NCBI RefSeq assembly: GCF_001007995.1
Contig: NZ_CP011389.1
Coordinates: 2,332,501 to 2,396,500 of the forward strand
Origin: Deinococcus soli (ex Cha et al. 2016)
GTDB taxonomy: Bacteria > Deinococcota > Deinococci > Deinococcales > Deinococcaceae
Direction of reading: 5' to 3'
Length of the DNA: 64,000 nucleotides
Shown here: piece by piece, positions 51,401 through 60,051 of the stretch
Layout of the letters: every line of letters starts with the position of its first letter
Numbering within the stretch: the first letter of the stretch is position 1
The notes under the pieces: generated by a model
Told to the model about the DNA's origin: nothing
The model's input: the letters and a program-made list of their open reading frames with translations, nothing else
Database searches by the model: none
Position numbers and translations under genes: made by a program

Positions 51401-51506
51401 ACGTGCGAGGGGTTGCGTTGGGAGCCTTGAACAGGCTACAGGCCGACAGAGACAGCGTGAGGGCCGCCAGGGCGCCCGCGCGCCCGACCATATGGAAGCG
51501 TTTCAT
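48444..51506 (-). CDS. Modular GH13 alpha-amylase lipoprotein
   Basis: A 1020-residue exported enzyme. The signal peptide ends L-S-A-C (residue 23), so it is lipid-anchored. The GH13 barrel spans about 35-430, with VIYFAMTDRFANG, V-I-Q-D-I-V-V-N-H (I), G-L-R-I-D-T-M-K-H (II, nucleophile Asp), I-W-S-V-G-E-V (III) and TFVDNHDVRRF (IV). Then come an amylase C-domain, a fibronectin-III-like domain (about 530-630), a starch-binding-type beta domain (about 635-745), a carboxypeptidase-regulatory-like domain (A-T-I-T-G-R-V-T-G-G-G, about 750-830) and a CBM9-like C-terminus with D-G-D-L-S-D-W. Likely degrades starch or related glucans at the surface. Confidence 0.93.
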   Translation of the reverse strand: MKRFHMVGRAGALAALTLSLSACSLFKAPNATPRTWQDEVIYFAMTDRFANGNPANDNGPGRDAGDRTDRTNPLAWHGGDFAGLKAKIDEGYFKKMGFTAIWVSPVVLQVPAINTGSGPSQGKPFAGYHGYWAEDFQKVDPHFGTLDEYKALIDTAHRNGIKVIQDIVVNHAGYGATLTKTNPDWFHTQADCDASSNKTTDCDLAGLPDFKQELPAVTAYLNDFVTYWRGATGIDGLRIDTMKHVPDAYWTQFFKAGGAGDPAKIWSVGEVFDGNPAYLARFMNELGAPSVFDFALYFAFKDQMSSAGGNLDRVADVFAQDGVYRDPTRLTTFVDNHDVRRFVTEVTERGGSAAQAAERLDLALSTMYFSRGTPSVWQGTEYAQAGKGDPYDYPLGQGNREDMDFTRLGSSTLDERLGALAAARAKYRALTRGAQQELWRPNGGAPVLAYRRVLSGVQGVAGQPVVFVVNNGDTELDLGSLSGGGIPLLGTFSGTALTEVTGRTMTLSVSGGKLVGRVPARSVLAVTAPSGSGAAGTVNPALPEVAGLTAKAGDSAAQLTWTPGTDAKVAGYRVYVTPAGGTERLVNFAPIPATQGSFLVRGLTNDVNTTFRVVTVDSAGAESRGVTVTGTASSKNTAKVTFTVDARTQGNGPIELRRFDTGSQIEYPMTQDTPGVWKTSIDLPLFREVKFKFGNDSASAKNGGYEAPGQGDRAYVVGTNGNAYSGTYDFSEQPVPAATITGRVTGGGQNLGGALVEATSATPSLNYAITFPDGTYTLRVPAGAQTLKASAGGYVDGTLNVTAPAQDANIDLARDLRTKYTIDGDLSDWTAPPVSVQSPAEGTFGANNNWLSLRADSDAQYLYLAYTYRVDGNSAILYLDTAPGGAKQADQFDAWKRAATFGGQVDGVNAFIARYGTEKAQLRLVQSDTATTEGSAADYLQASSGTAPEQTVELAIPWTALGLSGKPAAGIGLMGGIFGGDGYGAGDIIPDDKSTPAGANTITDCYGSCRATFTEPLKLP

Positions 51507-51547
51507 GTTAGGTCTCTATTCAAATGTGAAGCGCTTCCGAAAGTCAA
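51493..51547 (-). promoter_or_regulatory. Alpha-amylase promoter with two LacI-type sites
   Basis: Reverse strand: TTGACT (51542-51547), 18 bp, TTGAAT (51518-51523). The palindrome TGAAGCGCTTCC (51527-51538) fills the spacer. A second, weaker match, TGGAAGCGTTTCA (51493-51505), overlaps the first codons. Confidence 0.65.
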
Positions 51548-51604
51548 CCTTCATCGTTCGCTCACGCCGCGAGGTCGCTGACAGTCGTCGCCCCCACCAC
51601 CCCG

Positions 51605-51610
51605 TAGGTT
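51605..51610 (+). promoter_or_regulatory. Leaderless -10 box of the DUF427 gene
   Basis: TAGGTT with 7 nt to the ATG at 51618. Confidence 0.5.
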
Positions 51611-51617
51611 GACCGCT

Positions 51618-51902
51618 ATGAAAGCCACCTGGAACGGCGCCACCATCGCCCAGTCCGACGACACTGTGGTCGTCGAGGGCAACCACTACTTCCCCGCAGG
51701 CAGCGTCAACCCCGAGTACCTGCGCCCCAGCGCCACCCACACCACCTGCCCCTGGAAGGGCGAGGCCAGCTACCACACCCTCCACGTGAACGGCCAGGAG
51801 AACCCCGACGCCGCGTGGTACTACCCCGAGCCCAAAGACGCCGCGCGGCAGATCGCGGGCCGCGTCGCCTTCTGGAAGGGCGTGCAGGTCACCCAGGACT
51901 GA
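51618..51902 (+). CDS. DUF427 domain protein
   Basis: A 94-residue protein consisting of a single DUF427 domain. It shows K-A-T-W-N-G, V-V-V-E-G-N-H-Y-F-P, the C-P-W-K-G-E-A-S-Y-H block near residue 44 and A-W-Y-Y-P-E-P-K-D-A-A-R-Q-I-A-G-R-V-A-F-W-K-G at the end. The family has a small beta fold and no established biochemical activity. No signal peptide or membrane segment. Start set by TAGGTT 7 nt upstream. It is convergent with the KtrB pair 14 bp away. Confidence 0.9.
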   Translation: MKATWNGATIAQSDDTVVVEGNHYFPAGSVNPEYLRPSATHTTCPWKGEASYHTLHVNGQENPDAAWYYPEPKDAARQIAGRVAFWKGVQVTQD

Positions 51903-51916
51903 CCGGCAGGGCCGGG

Positions 51917-53260
51917 TCAGCCCACCAGGATGTCCCGCTCCGGCGGGTACTTGATCACGCCGCGGGACGTCTCGCGCAGGTTCAGCGCCAGCGCGAACGT
52001 CACGGGCCCGATGCGGCCCAGGTACATCAGCGCACACAGCACGGTCAATCCCGCGTCGTTCAGGCGGTGCGTCACGTCCAGACTCAGGCCCACGGTCGCG
52101 GCGGCACTGACCGTCTCGAACAGCAGCGGCGTGAAGCCCAGCGTGGGGTTCGTGACCAGCATCAGGAAAAAGCCCGTGAACACCAGCAGCGTGTAGATGG
52201 TCGTGATCGTCCCGGCCCGCACCACGTTCTCAGGGACGATCTGCCGCCCGAACGCGATCAGTTCCGTGCGGCCACGGATCAGGTTCCAGGCGCTGACCAG
52301 CAGGATCGCGAAGGTACTCGTCTTGATCCCGCCGCCCGTGGAACCGCTGTTCGCGCCGATGAACATCAGCGCGATCATCACGAAGACGCTGCCCGGCGCC
52401 AGCGCCGTCATGTCCACCGTGGCGAAGCCCCCGGAACGCGGCGTGACGCTCTGGAAGAACGCGGTCAGCAGCTTCCCGCCCGTGCCCAGCCCCTTCAGAG
52501 CGCCGGTCCATTCCAGCGCGAGCAGCACGGCGGTCCCCAGGACCAGCAGCGCCCCGGTCGTCACCAGCGTCAGGCGGCTGTACACCATCAGGCGGTTGCG
52601 CCGTGGACTGGCCAGGTGCGTCAGGACGTTCAGCTGCACCAGGAAACCCAGGCCGCCCAGCACGATCAGCAGCGCGATCACCCCGCTGACCAGCGGGTCC
52701 TGCGCGTACGGGAGCATGCCGCCGGGCACCACCACGAAGCCCGCGTTGTTGTAGGCGCTGACCGCGTGGAACACCGACTGGTACAGGCCCTCGCCCAGCC
52801 CGAACTGCGGCACGAACCGTAGCGACAGCAGCAGCGTCCCCACGCCCTGCGCCGCCACGGTATACAGAACGATGATCCGCAGCAGCCCCAGCACGCCGCC
52901 CACGTTTAGGGCGTTCACCTGCTGCGCCAGCTGCTGCCGCTCGCTGAAGTTCACGCGCCGCCCGGTCAGCAGCGCGAACAGCGTCCCGAACGTGATGATC
53001 CCCAGCCCCCCCACCTGCGCCAGCAGCAGGATCGTCACCTGCCCCAGCCGCGTGAACGTCTCGCCGGTGTCGGCCACGACCAGCCCCGTGATGCAGATCG
53101 CGCTGGTCGCCGTGAAGATCAGGTCCACCGCGTTCAGGTCCGCGCCGGGCCGCGTCATGCCCGGCAGGTGCAGCGCCGCCGCGCCCAGCGCGATACCCAG
53201 CAGGTACACCAGCGCGATCAGCTGCGGGGGGTTCAGGCGTCTGCGCCGCCGCCGGCTCAT
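51917..53260 (-). CDS. Potassium uptake channel subunit KtrB/TrkH-like (second copy)
   Basis: A 447-residue membrane protein with four M1-P-M2 repeats. Filter glycines are visible in each pore loop: TSAICITGLVV, SAYNNAGFVVV, TPRSGGFATVD and SAAATVGLSLD. The intramembrane gate loop is GSTGGGIKTSTF. It needs a KtrA-type RCK subunit, none of which lies in the window. It overlaps the upstream ktrB-like gene by 4 bp (ATGA), so both are made together. The N-terminus is unusually Arg-rich (six in a row). Confidence 0.92.
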   Translation of the reverse strand: MSRRRRRRLNPPQLIALVYLLGIALGAAALHLPGMTRPGADLNAVDLIFTATSAICITGLVVADTGETFTRLGQVTILLLAQVGGLGIITFGTLFALLTGRRVNFSERQQLAQQVNALNVGGVLGLLRIIVLYTVAAQGVGTLLLSLRFVPQFGLGEGLYQSVFHAVSAYNNAGFVVVPGGMLPYAQDPLVSGVIALLIVLGGLGFLVQLNVLTHLASPRRNRLMVYSRLTLVTTGALLVLGTAVLLALEWTGALKGLGTGGKLLTAFFQSVTPRSGGFATVDMTALAPGSVFVMIALMFIGANSGSTGGGIKTSTFAILLVSAWNLIRGRTELIAFGRQIVPENVVRAGTITTIYTLLVFTGFFLMLVTNPTLGFTPLLFETVSAAATVGLSLDVTHRLNDAGLTVLCALMYLGRIGPVTFALALNLRETSRGVIKYPPERDILVG

Positions 53261-54672
53261 CCGATCAGGATGTCCTTGTCCGCCGGGTAGCGGATCAGCG
53301 CGCGGCTGTCCGGGCGGTTGAACGCCACCGCGAACGTCAGCGGCCCGATGCGGCCCAGGAACATCAGCGCGATCAGCACGACGTGCTGTTCCGGGTTTAG
53401 CAGCGGCGTGGTGTTCATGCTCAGGCCCACCGTGCCGAACGCGCTGACCGCCTCGAAGAACAGGTTCACGAACAGCACGTCCGCGCGGGTGTTGAACACC
53501 AGCAGCAGCAGGAACATCCCGTTCACCAGCCCGATGCTCAGCAGGCCGACCGTCATGGCCCGCAGGATCGTGTCCGTGTCGATGCGGCGACGGAACAGCG
53601 TCGTGTCGCGCCGCCCGCGCACCATGCTCCAGGCCGACGCCATCATCACGTAGAAGGTGCTCGTCTTGATGCCGCCGCCCGTCCCGCCGGGGTTCGCGCC
53701 GATGAACATCAGGATGATCGACATGAACAGCGCAGGCAGCTGCATCGCGCCGTAATCCAGCGTGTTGAAGCCCGCCGTGCGCAGCGTGACGCTCTGGAAG
53801 AAGCTCGCCAGCAGCTTCCCCCCGAAGCCCAGCGGCGCCAGGGTCCTGGGGTTGCTCCACTCGAACACGAGGTACACCAGCGTGCCCACCACCAGCAGGG
53901 CCGCCATCATGGTCAGCACCAGCTTGCTGTGCACCATCAGGCGGTTGCGGCGCGGACTGAGCAGGTGCGCGACCACGTTCAGCTGCACCAGGAAGCCCGT
54001 GCCGCCCAGGATGATCAGCAGCGCGATCACCAGGCTCACCAGCGGGTCGTCCACGAAGCCCATCAGGTTGTCGCTGTACAGCGCGAAGCCCGCGTTGTTG
54101 AACGCACTCACCGAGTGGAACAGCGCGTAGAACAGGCCCCGCCCCCAGCCTTCCAGCGGCACGAACCGGAACGCCAGCAGCGCCGCGCCGACCAGTTCGA
54201 TCACGAAGGTGTACAGGAAGATGCTGCGGATCAGGCCTAACACCCCGCCCGCGTTCAGCGCGCCCACCTGCTGCGCCACCCGCATCCGCTCGGTGAAGTT
54301 CACGCGGCGGCGCGACAGCAGCGCGAACGACGTCCCGAACGTGATGATCCCCAGCCCCCCCAGCTGAATGAGCAGCATGATCACCAGCTGCCCCGCCCGG
54401 TTGAAGTCCCGGCTGGGGTCGATGACGTTCAGACCCGTCACGCACAGCGCGCTCGTGGACGTGAACAGCGCCTGCAGGAAGTTCACGCTGCGGCGCGTGC
54501 CGTCCTCGTTCACGCCGTGCAGCCCTGGCATGGTCAGGATCAGCCCGCCGATCAGGATGGCCACCGCAAACGACAGCGCGATCAGCTGCGGCGGGTTCAG
54601 GCGGGCCAGCAGAGGTTTGCGGCGACTGGCGCGGCCTGGTTCCGGCGCGTGGGGTGGGAGAGAGGCGCTCAT
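53257..54672 (-). CDS. Potassium uptake channel subunit KtrB/TrkH-like (first copy)
   Basis: A 471-residue paralogue of the following gene. Pore loops: TSALCVTGLNV, SAFNNAGFALY, TLRTAGFNTLD and SAFGTVGLSMN; gate loop P-G-G-T-G-G-G-I-K-T-S-T-F. The cytosolic N-terminus is about 25 residues and proline-rich. Two near-identical architectures in tandem suggest a heteromeric or differently regulated pair. TAGAAT (54686-54691, reverse) lies 13 nt before the ATG; the promoter is divergent from the methyltransferase gene. No ktrA is adjacent. Confidence 0.92.
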   Translation of the reverse strand: MSASLPPHAPEPGRASRRKPLLARLNPPQLIALSFAVAILIGGLILTMPGLHGVNEDGTRRSVNFLQALFTSTSALCVTGLNVIDPSRDFNRAGQLVIMLLIQLGGLGIITFGTSFALLSRRRVNFTERMRVAQQVGALNAGGVLGLIRSIFLYTFVIELVGAALLAFRFVPLEGWGRGLFYALFHSVSAFNNAGFALYSDNLMGFVDDPLVSLVIALLIILGGTGFLVQLNVVAHLLSPRRNRLMVHSKLVLTMMAALLVVGTLVYLVFEWSNPRTLAPLGFGGKLLASFFQSVTLRTAGFNTLDYGAMQLPALFMSIILMFIGANPGGTGGGIKTSTFYVMMASAWSMVRGRRDTTLFRRRIDTDTILRAMTVGLLSIGLVNGMFLLLLVFNTRADVLFVNLFFEAVSAFGTVGLSMNTTPLLNPEQHVVLIALMFLGRIGPLTFAVAFNRPDSRALIRYPADKDILIG

Positions 54673-54685
54673 AGGTGCGGCCCGG

Positions 54686-54716
54686 ATTCTACGCCCCGCC
54701 GCGCAGCCCGTATACT
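54686..54716. promoter_or_regulatory. Divergent promoters: KtrB pair and TrmN-like gene
   Basis: Reverse-strand TAGAAT at 54686-54691 for the KtrB pair (13 nt to ATG). Forward TATACT at 54711-54716 for the methyltransferase (8 nt to ATG). Confidence 0.6.
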
Positions 54717-54724
54717 GATCTGCT

Positions 54725-55798
54725 ATGCCGCGCCCTGCCCGCTCCGACCGTAACGCGCCCAAGGGCCGCCCCCGCCCCAAAGTGGACCACCGCACCCGCC
54801 AGCCCGCCCGCGAATACGAACTGGACGTCCTGGCCGGACTGGAAGACGTCGCCGCGACCGAACTGAGCGGCGTGCCCCTGGCCCGCGACGTGCGCGGCCT
54901 GCGCTTCTGGTTCCCCGGCAGCCCCGACCGCCTGACCCGCATGCGCAGCGTCGTCGCCGTGTACCGCATCCAGAGCTGGGACGTGCCCCGTCCGCGCGGC
55001 CTGCTGGGCAACCAGCAGCTCTCCGAACTGACCGGGTACCTGCGCGAGGTCATCGAGGTCGGCGGGCACCGCTCCTTCCGCTTCGGCGCGGCCGGGAAGG
55101 ACAGCCCCGTCATGCAGCGTCTCGCAGAGGAACTGCAGGGCACGCTGGACCTCCCGCACGACCCCGAGGCAGGCGAACTGCTGATCCGCCTGCGGCCCAG
55201 CGAGGACGGGCAGGGCTGGGACGTCCTCGCCCGCATCACCCCCAGGCCCCTCAGCGCCCGCCCGTGGCGCGTGTGCAACATGGCGGGCGGCCTGAACGCC
55301 ACCATCGCCTACGCCGCGCACAAACTCGCTGGGCAGCGCGACAACGACCGCATCTTCAACCCCATGAGCGGCAGCGGCACCCTCCTGATCGAACGCGACC
55401 TGATGGGCCCCAGTGCCGCGCTCGTCGGCGTGGACGTGAACCCCGAAGCGGTGCGCTGCGCGCAGGAGAACATCCGCGCCGCCAAACGCCAGATCGAGGT
55501 CGCGCAGCGCGACGCCCTGCACACCGGCCTCCCCGCCCGGTCCTTCGACCTGATCATGGCCGACCTGCCCTGGGGCGACGCCATCAGCAGCCACGGCGCC
55601 AACGAGACCCTGTACCCCGCCTTCCTGACCGAGATGCACCGCCTGACCAGCCAGCGCGGCCGCCTGTGCGTGATCACCCACGAGATCCGCCTCTTCGAAC
55701 GCGTCCTCCAGAACCAGCAGAAGTGGCACGCGCACGAACTCTTCCAGGTCGCCAGCGGCGGCCACCACCCCAAGGCGTACCTGCTCGGCAAACGCTGA
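54725..55798 (+). CDS. THUMP-domain RNA guanine-N2 methyltransferase, TrmN-like
   Basis: A 357-residue AdoMet enzyme. Residues about 28-165 resemble a ferredoxin-like plus THUMP RNA-binding module ([17 protein letters not shown] at the start). The Rossmann methyltransferase follows: [14 protein letters not shown] (AdoMet site), [17 protein letters not shown] and the catalytic D-L-P-W-G loop. The layout matches Thermus TrmN, which makes m2G at position 6 of some tRNAs; an rRNA m2G enzyme is the alternative. A basic, proline-rich 25-residue N-terminus is extra. TATACT is 8 nt before the ATG. Confidence 0.88.
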   Translation: MPRPARSDRNAPKGRPRPKVDHRTRQPAREYELDVLAGLEDVAATELSGVPLARDVRGLRFWFPGSPDRLTRMRSVVAVYRIQSWDVPRPRGLLGNQQLSELTGYLREVIEVGGHRSFRFGAAGKDSPVMQRLAEELQGTLDLPHDPEAGELLIRLRPSEDGQGWDVLARITPRPLSARPWRVCNMAGGLNATIAYAAHKLAGQRDNDRIFNPMSGSGTLLIERDLMGPSAALVGVDVNPEAVRCAQENIRAAKRQIEVAQRDALHTGLPARSFDLIMADLPWGDAISSHGANETLYPAFLTEMHRLTSQRGRLCVITHEIRLFERVLQNQQKWHAHELFQVASGGHHPKAYLLGKR

Positions 55799-55869
55799 GG
55801 CGCGGCGCGGTGGGCACGTGTGCCTGCCCCCGCCTGCACACCCCGGCCACCCCGAACCCGGCGACCCGG

Positions 55870-55875
55870 TACGCT
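55870..55875 (+). promoter_or_regulatory. Leaderless -10 box of the oxidoreductase gene
   Basis: TACGCT with 6 nt to the ATG at 55882. Confidence 0.55.
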
Positions 55876-55881
55876 GCTCGC

Positions 55882-56871
55882 ATGACCGACCGACCGTTCC
55901 GCTGGGGGCTGCTGGGTGCCGCCCGCATTGCCCGCGCCCTCATTCCCGCCATCCGCGAGGCGGGCGGCGAGGTCGTGGGCTTCGGCGCGCGTGACCCGCA
56001 CTCGGCGCGGGCGCAGGCCTTCGCGCAGCAGTGGGACGTGCCGGTGCTCGGCACGTACGAGGACGTCATCGCCGCCGACGTGGACGCCGTGTACAACCCC
56101 CTCCCGAACGACGCGCACCTGCCCTGGAGTGCGGCGGCCCTGCGCGCCGGGAAGAACGCCCTGACCGAGAAGCCCGTCGCGCTGAACACCGAGCAGGCGC
56201 AGGCCATCGCGGACGCCGCGCGCGAGACCGGACAGCTGCACCTCGAAGCCTTCGCGTACCGCTTCCAGCCGCACGTGGACCGCGTGCGCGAGATCGCTGC
56301 GCAGGAACTCGGGGAGATCCGCGCGGTGCGCGGCCTGTTCGGGTTCCACATGACCAACCCCGACGACTTCCGCTGGAACGCCGACCAGGGCGGCGGGGCG
56401 CTGCTCGACGTCGGCACGTACCCTGTGAACCTCATCCGCCTGCTGCTGGGCGAACCCGGGACTGTAACCGCCCAGGCCCGCTGGACGCCCGGCGGCGTGG
56501 ATCTGGGTCTGAGCGGCACCCTGGAGTACCCGCACGCCCTGGCCAGCCTCGACTGCGGCTTCGACTGGGATCAGGGCGGCAGCACCCAGCGCCTGACCGT
56601 GACTGGCACGCGCGGCACCCTGGACGTGGACGGCGTGTTCCACAGCCACACCCAGGAGCCCACCACCCTGCGCGTCGAGACCGGCGGGCAGGTCCGCACC
56701 GAGTCGCTGGGGCCCGGCAACGGGTACGCGCGGATGGTCGCGCACTTCCAGCGCGCCGCGCGCGGCCAGGAGGCGCTGCGCTTTACGCCGGACGACGCCG
56801 TCGCGCAGGCCCGCGTCCTCGACGCGCTGCTTCAGGCCGCCCGCACCGGGCAGCGCGTCCCGCTGAACTGA
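55882..56871 (+). CDS. Gfo/Idh/MocA-family oxidoreductase
   Basis: A 329-residue NAD(P)-dependent sugar or inositol dehydrogenase-like enzyme. The N-terminal Rossmann half begins [12 protein letters not shown]; the conserved E-K-P motif is in [11 protein letters not shown] near 96. The C-terminal half carries [24 protein letters not shown], the usual catalytic-region block with D and Y-P-V. Substrate cannot be read from sequence. TACGCT is 6 nt before the ATG. Confidence 0.92.
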   Translation: MTDRPFRWGLLGAARIARALIPAIREAGGEVVGFGARDPHSARAQAFAQQWDVPVLGTYEDVIAADVDAVYNPLPNDAHLPWSAAALRAGKNALTEKPVALNTEQAQAIADAARETGQLHLEAFAYRFQPHVDRVREIAAQELGEIRAVRGLFGFHMTNPDDFRWNADQGGGALLDVGTYPVNLIRLLLGEPGTVTAQARWTPGGVDLGLSGTLEYPHALASLDCGFDWDQGGSTQRLTVTGTRGTLDVDGVFHSHTQEPTTLRVETGGQVRTESLGPGNGYARMVAHFQRAARGQEALRFTPDDAVAQARVLDALLQAARTGQRVPLN

Positions 56872-56889
56872 CCCGCGCGCCCGGGCCCG

Positions 56890-56895
56890 TAGAAT
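56890..56895 (+). promoter_or_regulatory. Leaderless -10 box of the quinate-dehydrogenase-like gene
   Basis: TAGAAT with 7 nt to the ATG at 56903; an ATG at 56894 falls inside it. Confidence 0.6.
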
Positions 56896-56902
56896 GCCGC
56901 TC

Positions 56903-57838
56903 ATGACCGACATCCTCCAGGGCTGGCAGCCCGCGCCCGCCGGGCACAAGCACGTCGTGAGCGTCAGCCTGGGCAGCAGCGCCCGCAACGCCCGCGAAGA
57001 AGTCACCGTGCTTGGCCAGCCGTTCATCATCGAACGCCTCGGCACCGACGGCGACCCGAAGAAGATGGCCGCGCTGTTCCAGGCCCTCGACGGCAAGGTC
57101 GATGCGTTCGGGCTGGGCGGCGCGGACCTGTACGTCATCGCGGACGACAGGCGCTACACCTTCCGCAACGTCCGCGCCCTGGTCAAGAACGCCGTCAAGA
57201 CCCCCGTCCTGGACGGCTCGGGCCTGAAGAACACCCTGGAACGTGACGCCATCGCGCAGCTCGACCCCATCCTGAACTGGCGCACCCAGAAGGTCCTGAT
57301 GGTCTCCGCCGTGGACCGCTTCGGCATGGCCGAGGCCCTCGCCGAGCACCACGCGGACATCGTGTTCGGGGACATCGTGTTCGGCCTGAACCTCGATCGG
57401 CCCCTGCGCAGCATCACCTCGCTGCGCCGCGTCGCCAGGCTCGTACTGCCCGTCATCACGCAGCTCCCGCAGGACTGGTTCTACCCCACGGGCGCCAAGC
57501 AGGAAAGCAGCGTGCAGGGCAGCGGCACGAAGTACTACGCCTGGGCGGACGTGATCGCCGGGGACACCCACTACGCCAAACGCTACGCCCCGCAGGACCT
57601 CACCGGGAAGACGATCCTCACGCAGACCATCACCGCCGCCGACCGCGACTGGATGAAGGCGCGCGGCGTCAGGCGCCTGATCACCACCACGCCCCGCATG
57701 GGCAGCCGCAACTTCGCCACGAACGTCCTGGAAGCCATGTTCGTCGCCCTGAGCGGCAAACGCGAGGCCCTGTCCGGCCCCGAGTACCTGGAGTTCATCC
57801 GGCAGGTGGGCTTCAGACCCGAGGTCAACGAGCTGTAA
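56903..57838 (+). CDS. Conserved protein, annotated in relatives as quinate 5-dehydrogenase-like
   Basis: A 311-residue cytosolic protein. I recall similar Deinococcus-Thermus proteins being labelled quinate 5-dehydrogenase, but I cannot confirm an enzyme activity. Visible: a Rossmann-like segment V-D-A-F-G-L-G-G-A-D-L-Y near residue 73, then K-V-L-M-V-S-A-V-D-R-F-G-M-A-E-A-L and F-G-D-I-V-F-G-L near 155, P-Q-D-W-F-Y-P-T-G-A-K-Q, and R-L-I-T-T-T-P-R-M-G-S-R-N-F-A-T-N-V-L-E-A. No aro or quinate genes flank it. TAGAAT lies 7 nt before the ATG. Confidence 0.6.
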   Translation: MTDILQGWQPAPAGHKHVVSVSLGSSARNAREEVTVLGQPFIIERLGTDGDPKKMAALFQALDGKVDAFGLGGADLYVIADDRRYTFRNVRALVKNAVKTPVLDGSGLKNTLERDAIAQLDPILNWRTQKVLMVSAVDRFGMAEALAEHHADIVFGDIVFGLNLDRPLRSITSLRRVARLVLPVITQLPQDWFYPTGAKQESSVQGSGTKYYAWADVIAGDTHYAKRYAPQDLTGKTILTQTITAADRDWMKARGVRRLITTTPRMGSRNFATNVLEAMFVALSGKREALSGPEYLEFIRQVGFRPEVNEL

Positions 57839-57850
57839 GGGACGGGGGGC

Positions 57851-58798
57851 TCAGCGCCCCAGTGCCTCCTGCCACTGCGGCACACGCGGACTGACCCGCA
57901 GGAGTCCCATCAGGGTGGTGGCGGGGCGGGTGTACCACAGATCGCCGTTCTCGTGCGCCTCCGGCTGCCGGGTGAGGTAACGGGTGGCGTTGTCCAGCGT
58001 GTACGCCAGCACCCGGAGGGTCAGCGCGTCGTCGGCGTGCCCAGTGGCCTCGTGGTACCCGGCGAGCAGGTCCGGCACGGCCAGCGGCCCGGCGTAACTG
58101 AGGTCCAGGGCCGGGTCGCCCCACCCGGCGTCGCCCCAGTCGATCAGGGCGCTGACCGCGCCGTCATCCGTGACCATCAGGTTCCCGGCGTGCAGGTCGT
58201 CGTGCAGGAAGGCGAGGCGTGCGGGCGGCGGGTTCTCGCTCAGGAGGCGGGCGGTCAGGCCGGTGGCCCAGTCGGCCTCGGCGGTTCCTACCTTCTCGCC
58301 GGTCAGGACGCGCGCCCGGGTGCGGGCCGGGTCGGGCGGCCTGATGGCCTTCAGGTGCCCGTTCGGGTCGGGTGCGCCTTCCACGCCCGCGTGCAGGGCG
58401 GCCAGGGCGCGACCCGCCTCCCGCCACGCGCGGGCCAGGCGCGGGTCGCCGTGCGCCCAGCCCAGGCTGTCCAGGCTGCGGCCCGGCGCGAAGGCGTACA
58501 CGCTGACCGGCGCGTCCAGCACTGCGCGGGAATCGTCGAAAACCAGCAGCTCCGGTGTCGGAATGCCCGCCCGCACGGCTGCGGGCACAGCGACACTCTC
58601 GGTCAGGGCGTCCGCGTCGTCGCCGGGCAGCGGCACGCGCAGCACCACGTCCTGCCCGGCGCGGCGGGCGCGGTACACGCGGTTCACGATCCCCACGCTG
58701 GGCAGGCGCGTCAGCGGCCCCTCCAGGCTGAACTGCTGCGCGAAGGCCGACAGTTCGGCAGGGGTCAGGTCAGGCAGGGCAGGCACGCGTCCCAGCAT
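57851..58798 (-). CDS. Aminoglycoside phosphotransferase (APH)-family kinase
   Basis: A 315-residue protein of the APH/choline-kinase fold. The catalytic loop [10 protein letters not shown] (Brenner motif with Asp) lies near residue 208, and [16 protein letters not shown] carries the Mg Asp. The N-lobe has S-V-G-I-V-N-R-V-Y and V-V-L-R-V-P. This fold phosphorylates small hydroxyl compounds; antibiotic resistance should not be inferred. The ATG at 58798 was chosen because the kinase fold begins just after it. It diverges from xpt. Confidence 0.88.
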   Translation of the reverse strand: MLGRVPALPDLTPAELSAFAQQFSLEGPLTRLPSVGIVNRVYRARRAGQDVVLRVPLPGDDADALTESVAVPAAVRAGIPTPELLVFDDSRAVLDAPVSVYAFAPGRSLDSLGWAHGDPRLARAWREAGRALAALHAGVEGAPDPNGHLKAIRPPDPARTRARVLTGEKVGTAEADWATGLTARLLSENPPPARLAFLHDDLHAGNLMVTDDGAVSALIDWGDAGWGDPALDLSYAGPLAVPDLLAGYHEATGHADDALTLRVLAYTLDNATRYLTRQPEAHENGDLWYTRPATTLMGLLRVSPRVPQWQEALGR

Positions 58799-58838
58799 GC
58801 CGCGTAGGCGACCCGCCGGGCATCCGTCAGGTGGCGGG

Positions 58839-58844
58839 TACACT
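58839..58844 (+). promoter_or_regulatory. Leaderless -10 box of xpt
   Basis: TACACT with 7 nt to the ATG at 58852. Confidence 0.6.
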
Positions 58845-58851
58845 CCGGGGC

Positions 58852-59433
58852 ATGCAGGCACTCGTGGACGCCATCCGGCAGCAGGGCGAGATTCTCCCCG
58901 GCGGCATTCTCAAGGTGGACGGACTGGTCAACCACCAGCTCCTCCCGCACCTGACGCGCGAGATGGGGGAGACCTTCGCGCGGCACTTCGCGCCACTGAA
59001 CCCCAACAAGATCGTGACCATCGAGGTCAGCGGCATCGCGCCCGCCATCGCCACCGCCATGGTGCTGGGCGTGCCCATGGTGTACGCCCGCAAGAAGAAA
59101 CCCGTGACCATGAAAGAACCCGCGTTCACCGCGCAGTCCGTCAGCCGCACCAAGGGCGGCGTGGTGGACCTGTACGTCAGCAGTGAGTTCCTGGGCGCAG
59201 ACGACCGCGTGGTCGTGATCGACGACTTCCTCGCGTCGGGCGGCACGCTGCGCGCCCTGGCAGGCATGATCGACGTCAGCGGCGCGCAGCTGCTCGGGAT
59301 CGGCTGCGTGGTGGAAAAGCAGTTCGAATCGGGCCGCGAGAAACTCGCCGACCTGAACGTTCCCATCCACACCCTGGCGAACATCGTCCGCATGAGCGAG
59401 GCCGCAGGGATCGAGGTCGAAGCCGGACGGTGA
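58852..59433 (+). CDS. xpt: Xanthine phosphoribosyltransferase
   Basis: A 193-residue salvage enzyme converting xanthine plus PRPP to XMP, as in Bacillus Xpt. The PRPP-binding signature [13 protein letters not shown] near residue 127 is clear. The opening [19 protein letters not shown] is the Xpt-type N-terminus, and M-V-Y-A-R-K-K-K-P is the dimer loop. TACACT lies 7 nt upstream of the ATG. I see no purine riboswitch: the transcript appears leaderless. The downstream cyclophilin gene has its own promoter. Confidence 0.93.
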   Translation: MQALVDAIRQQGEILPGGILKVDGLVNHQLLPHLTREMGETFARHFAPLNPNKIVTIEVSGIAPAIATAMVLGVPMVYARKKKPVTMKEPAFTAQSVSRTKGGVVDLYVSSEFLGADDRVVVIDDFLASGGTLRALAGMIDVSGAQLLGIGCVVEKQFESGREKLADLNVPIHTLANIVRMSEAAGIEVEAGR

Positions 59434-59468
59434 AGGTGGGCGCAGGGGACGCCGCGGGGGGCGGGCGG

Positions 59469-59474
59469 TACAAT
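59469..59474 (+). promoter_or_regulatory. Leaderless -10 box of the cyclophilin gene
   Basis: TACAAT with 7 nt to the ATG at 59482. Confidence 0.6.
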
Positions 59475-59481
59475 GCCCCCC

Positions 59482-60048
<567 letters not shown>

Positions 60049-60051
60049 GTC

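Noticed and set aside
51917..54445. A single 842-codon frame spanning both KtrB genes
   Set aside because: Its N-terminal half is out of frame with KtrB copy 1; the true genes overlap by only 4 bp in different frames.
57851..58798. Calling the APH-fold kinase an aminoglycoside resistance gene
   Set aside because: The fold is shared by many metabolic kinases, and the context is housekeeping.
58839..58851. A purine riboswitch in front of xpt
   Set aside because: The -10 box is 7 nt from the ATG, leaving no room for a leader.
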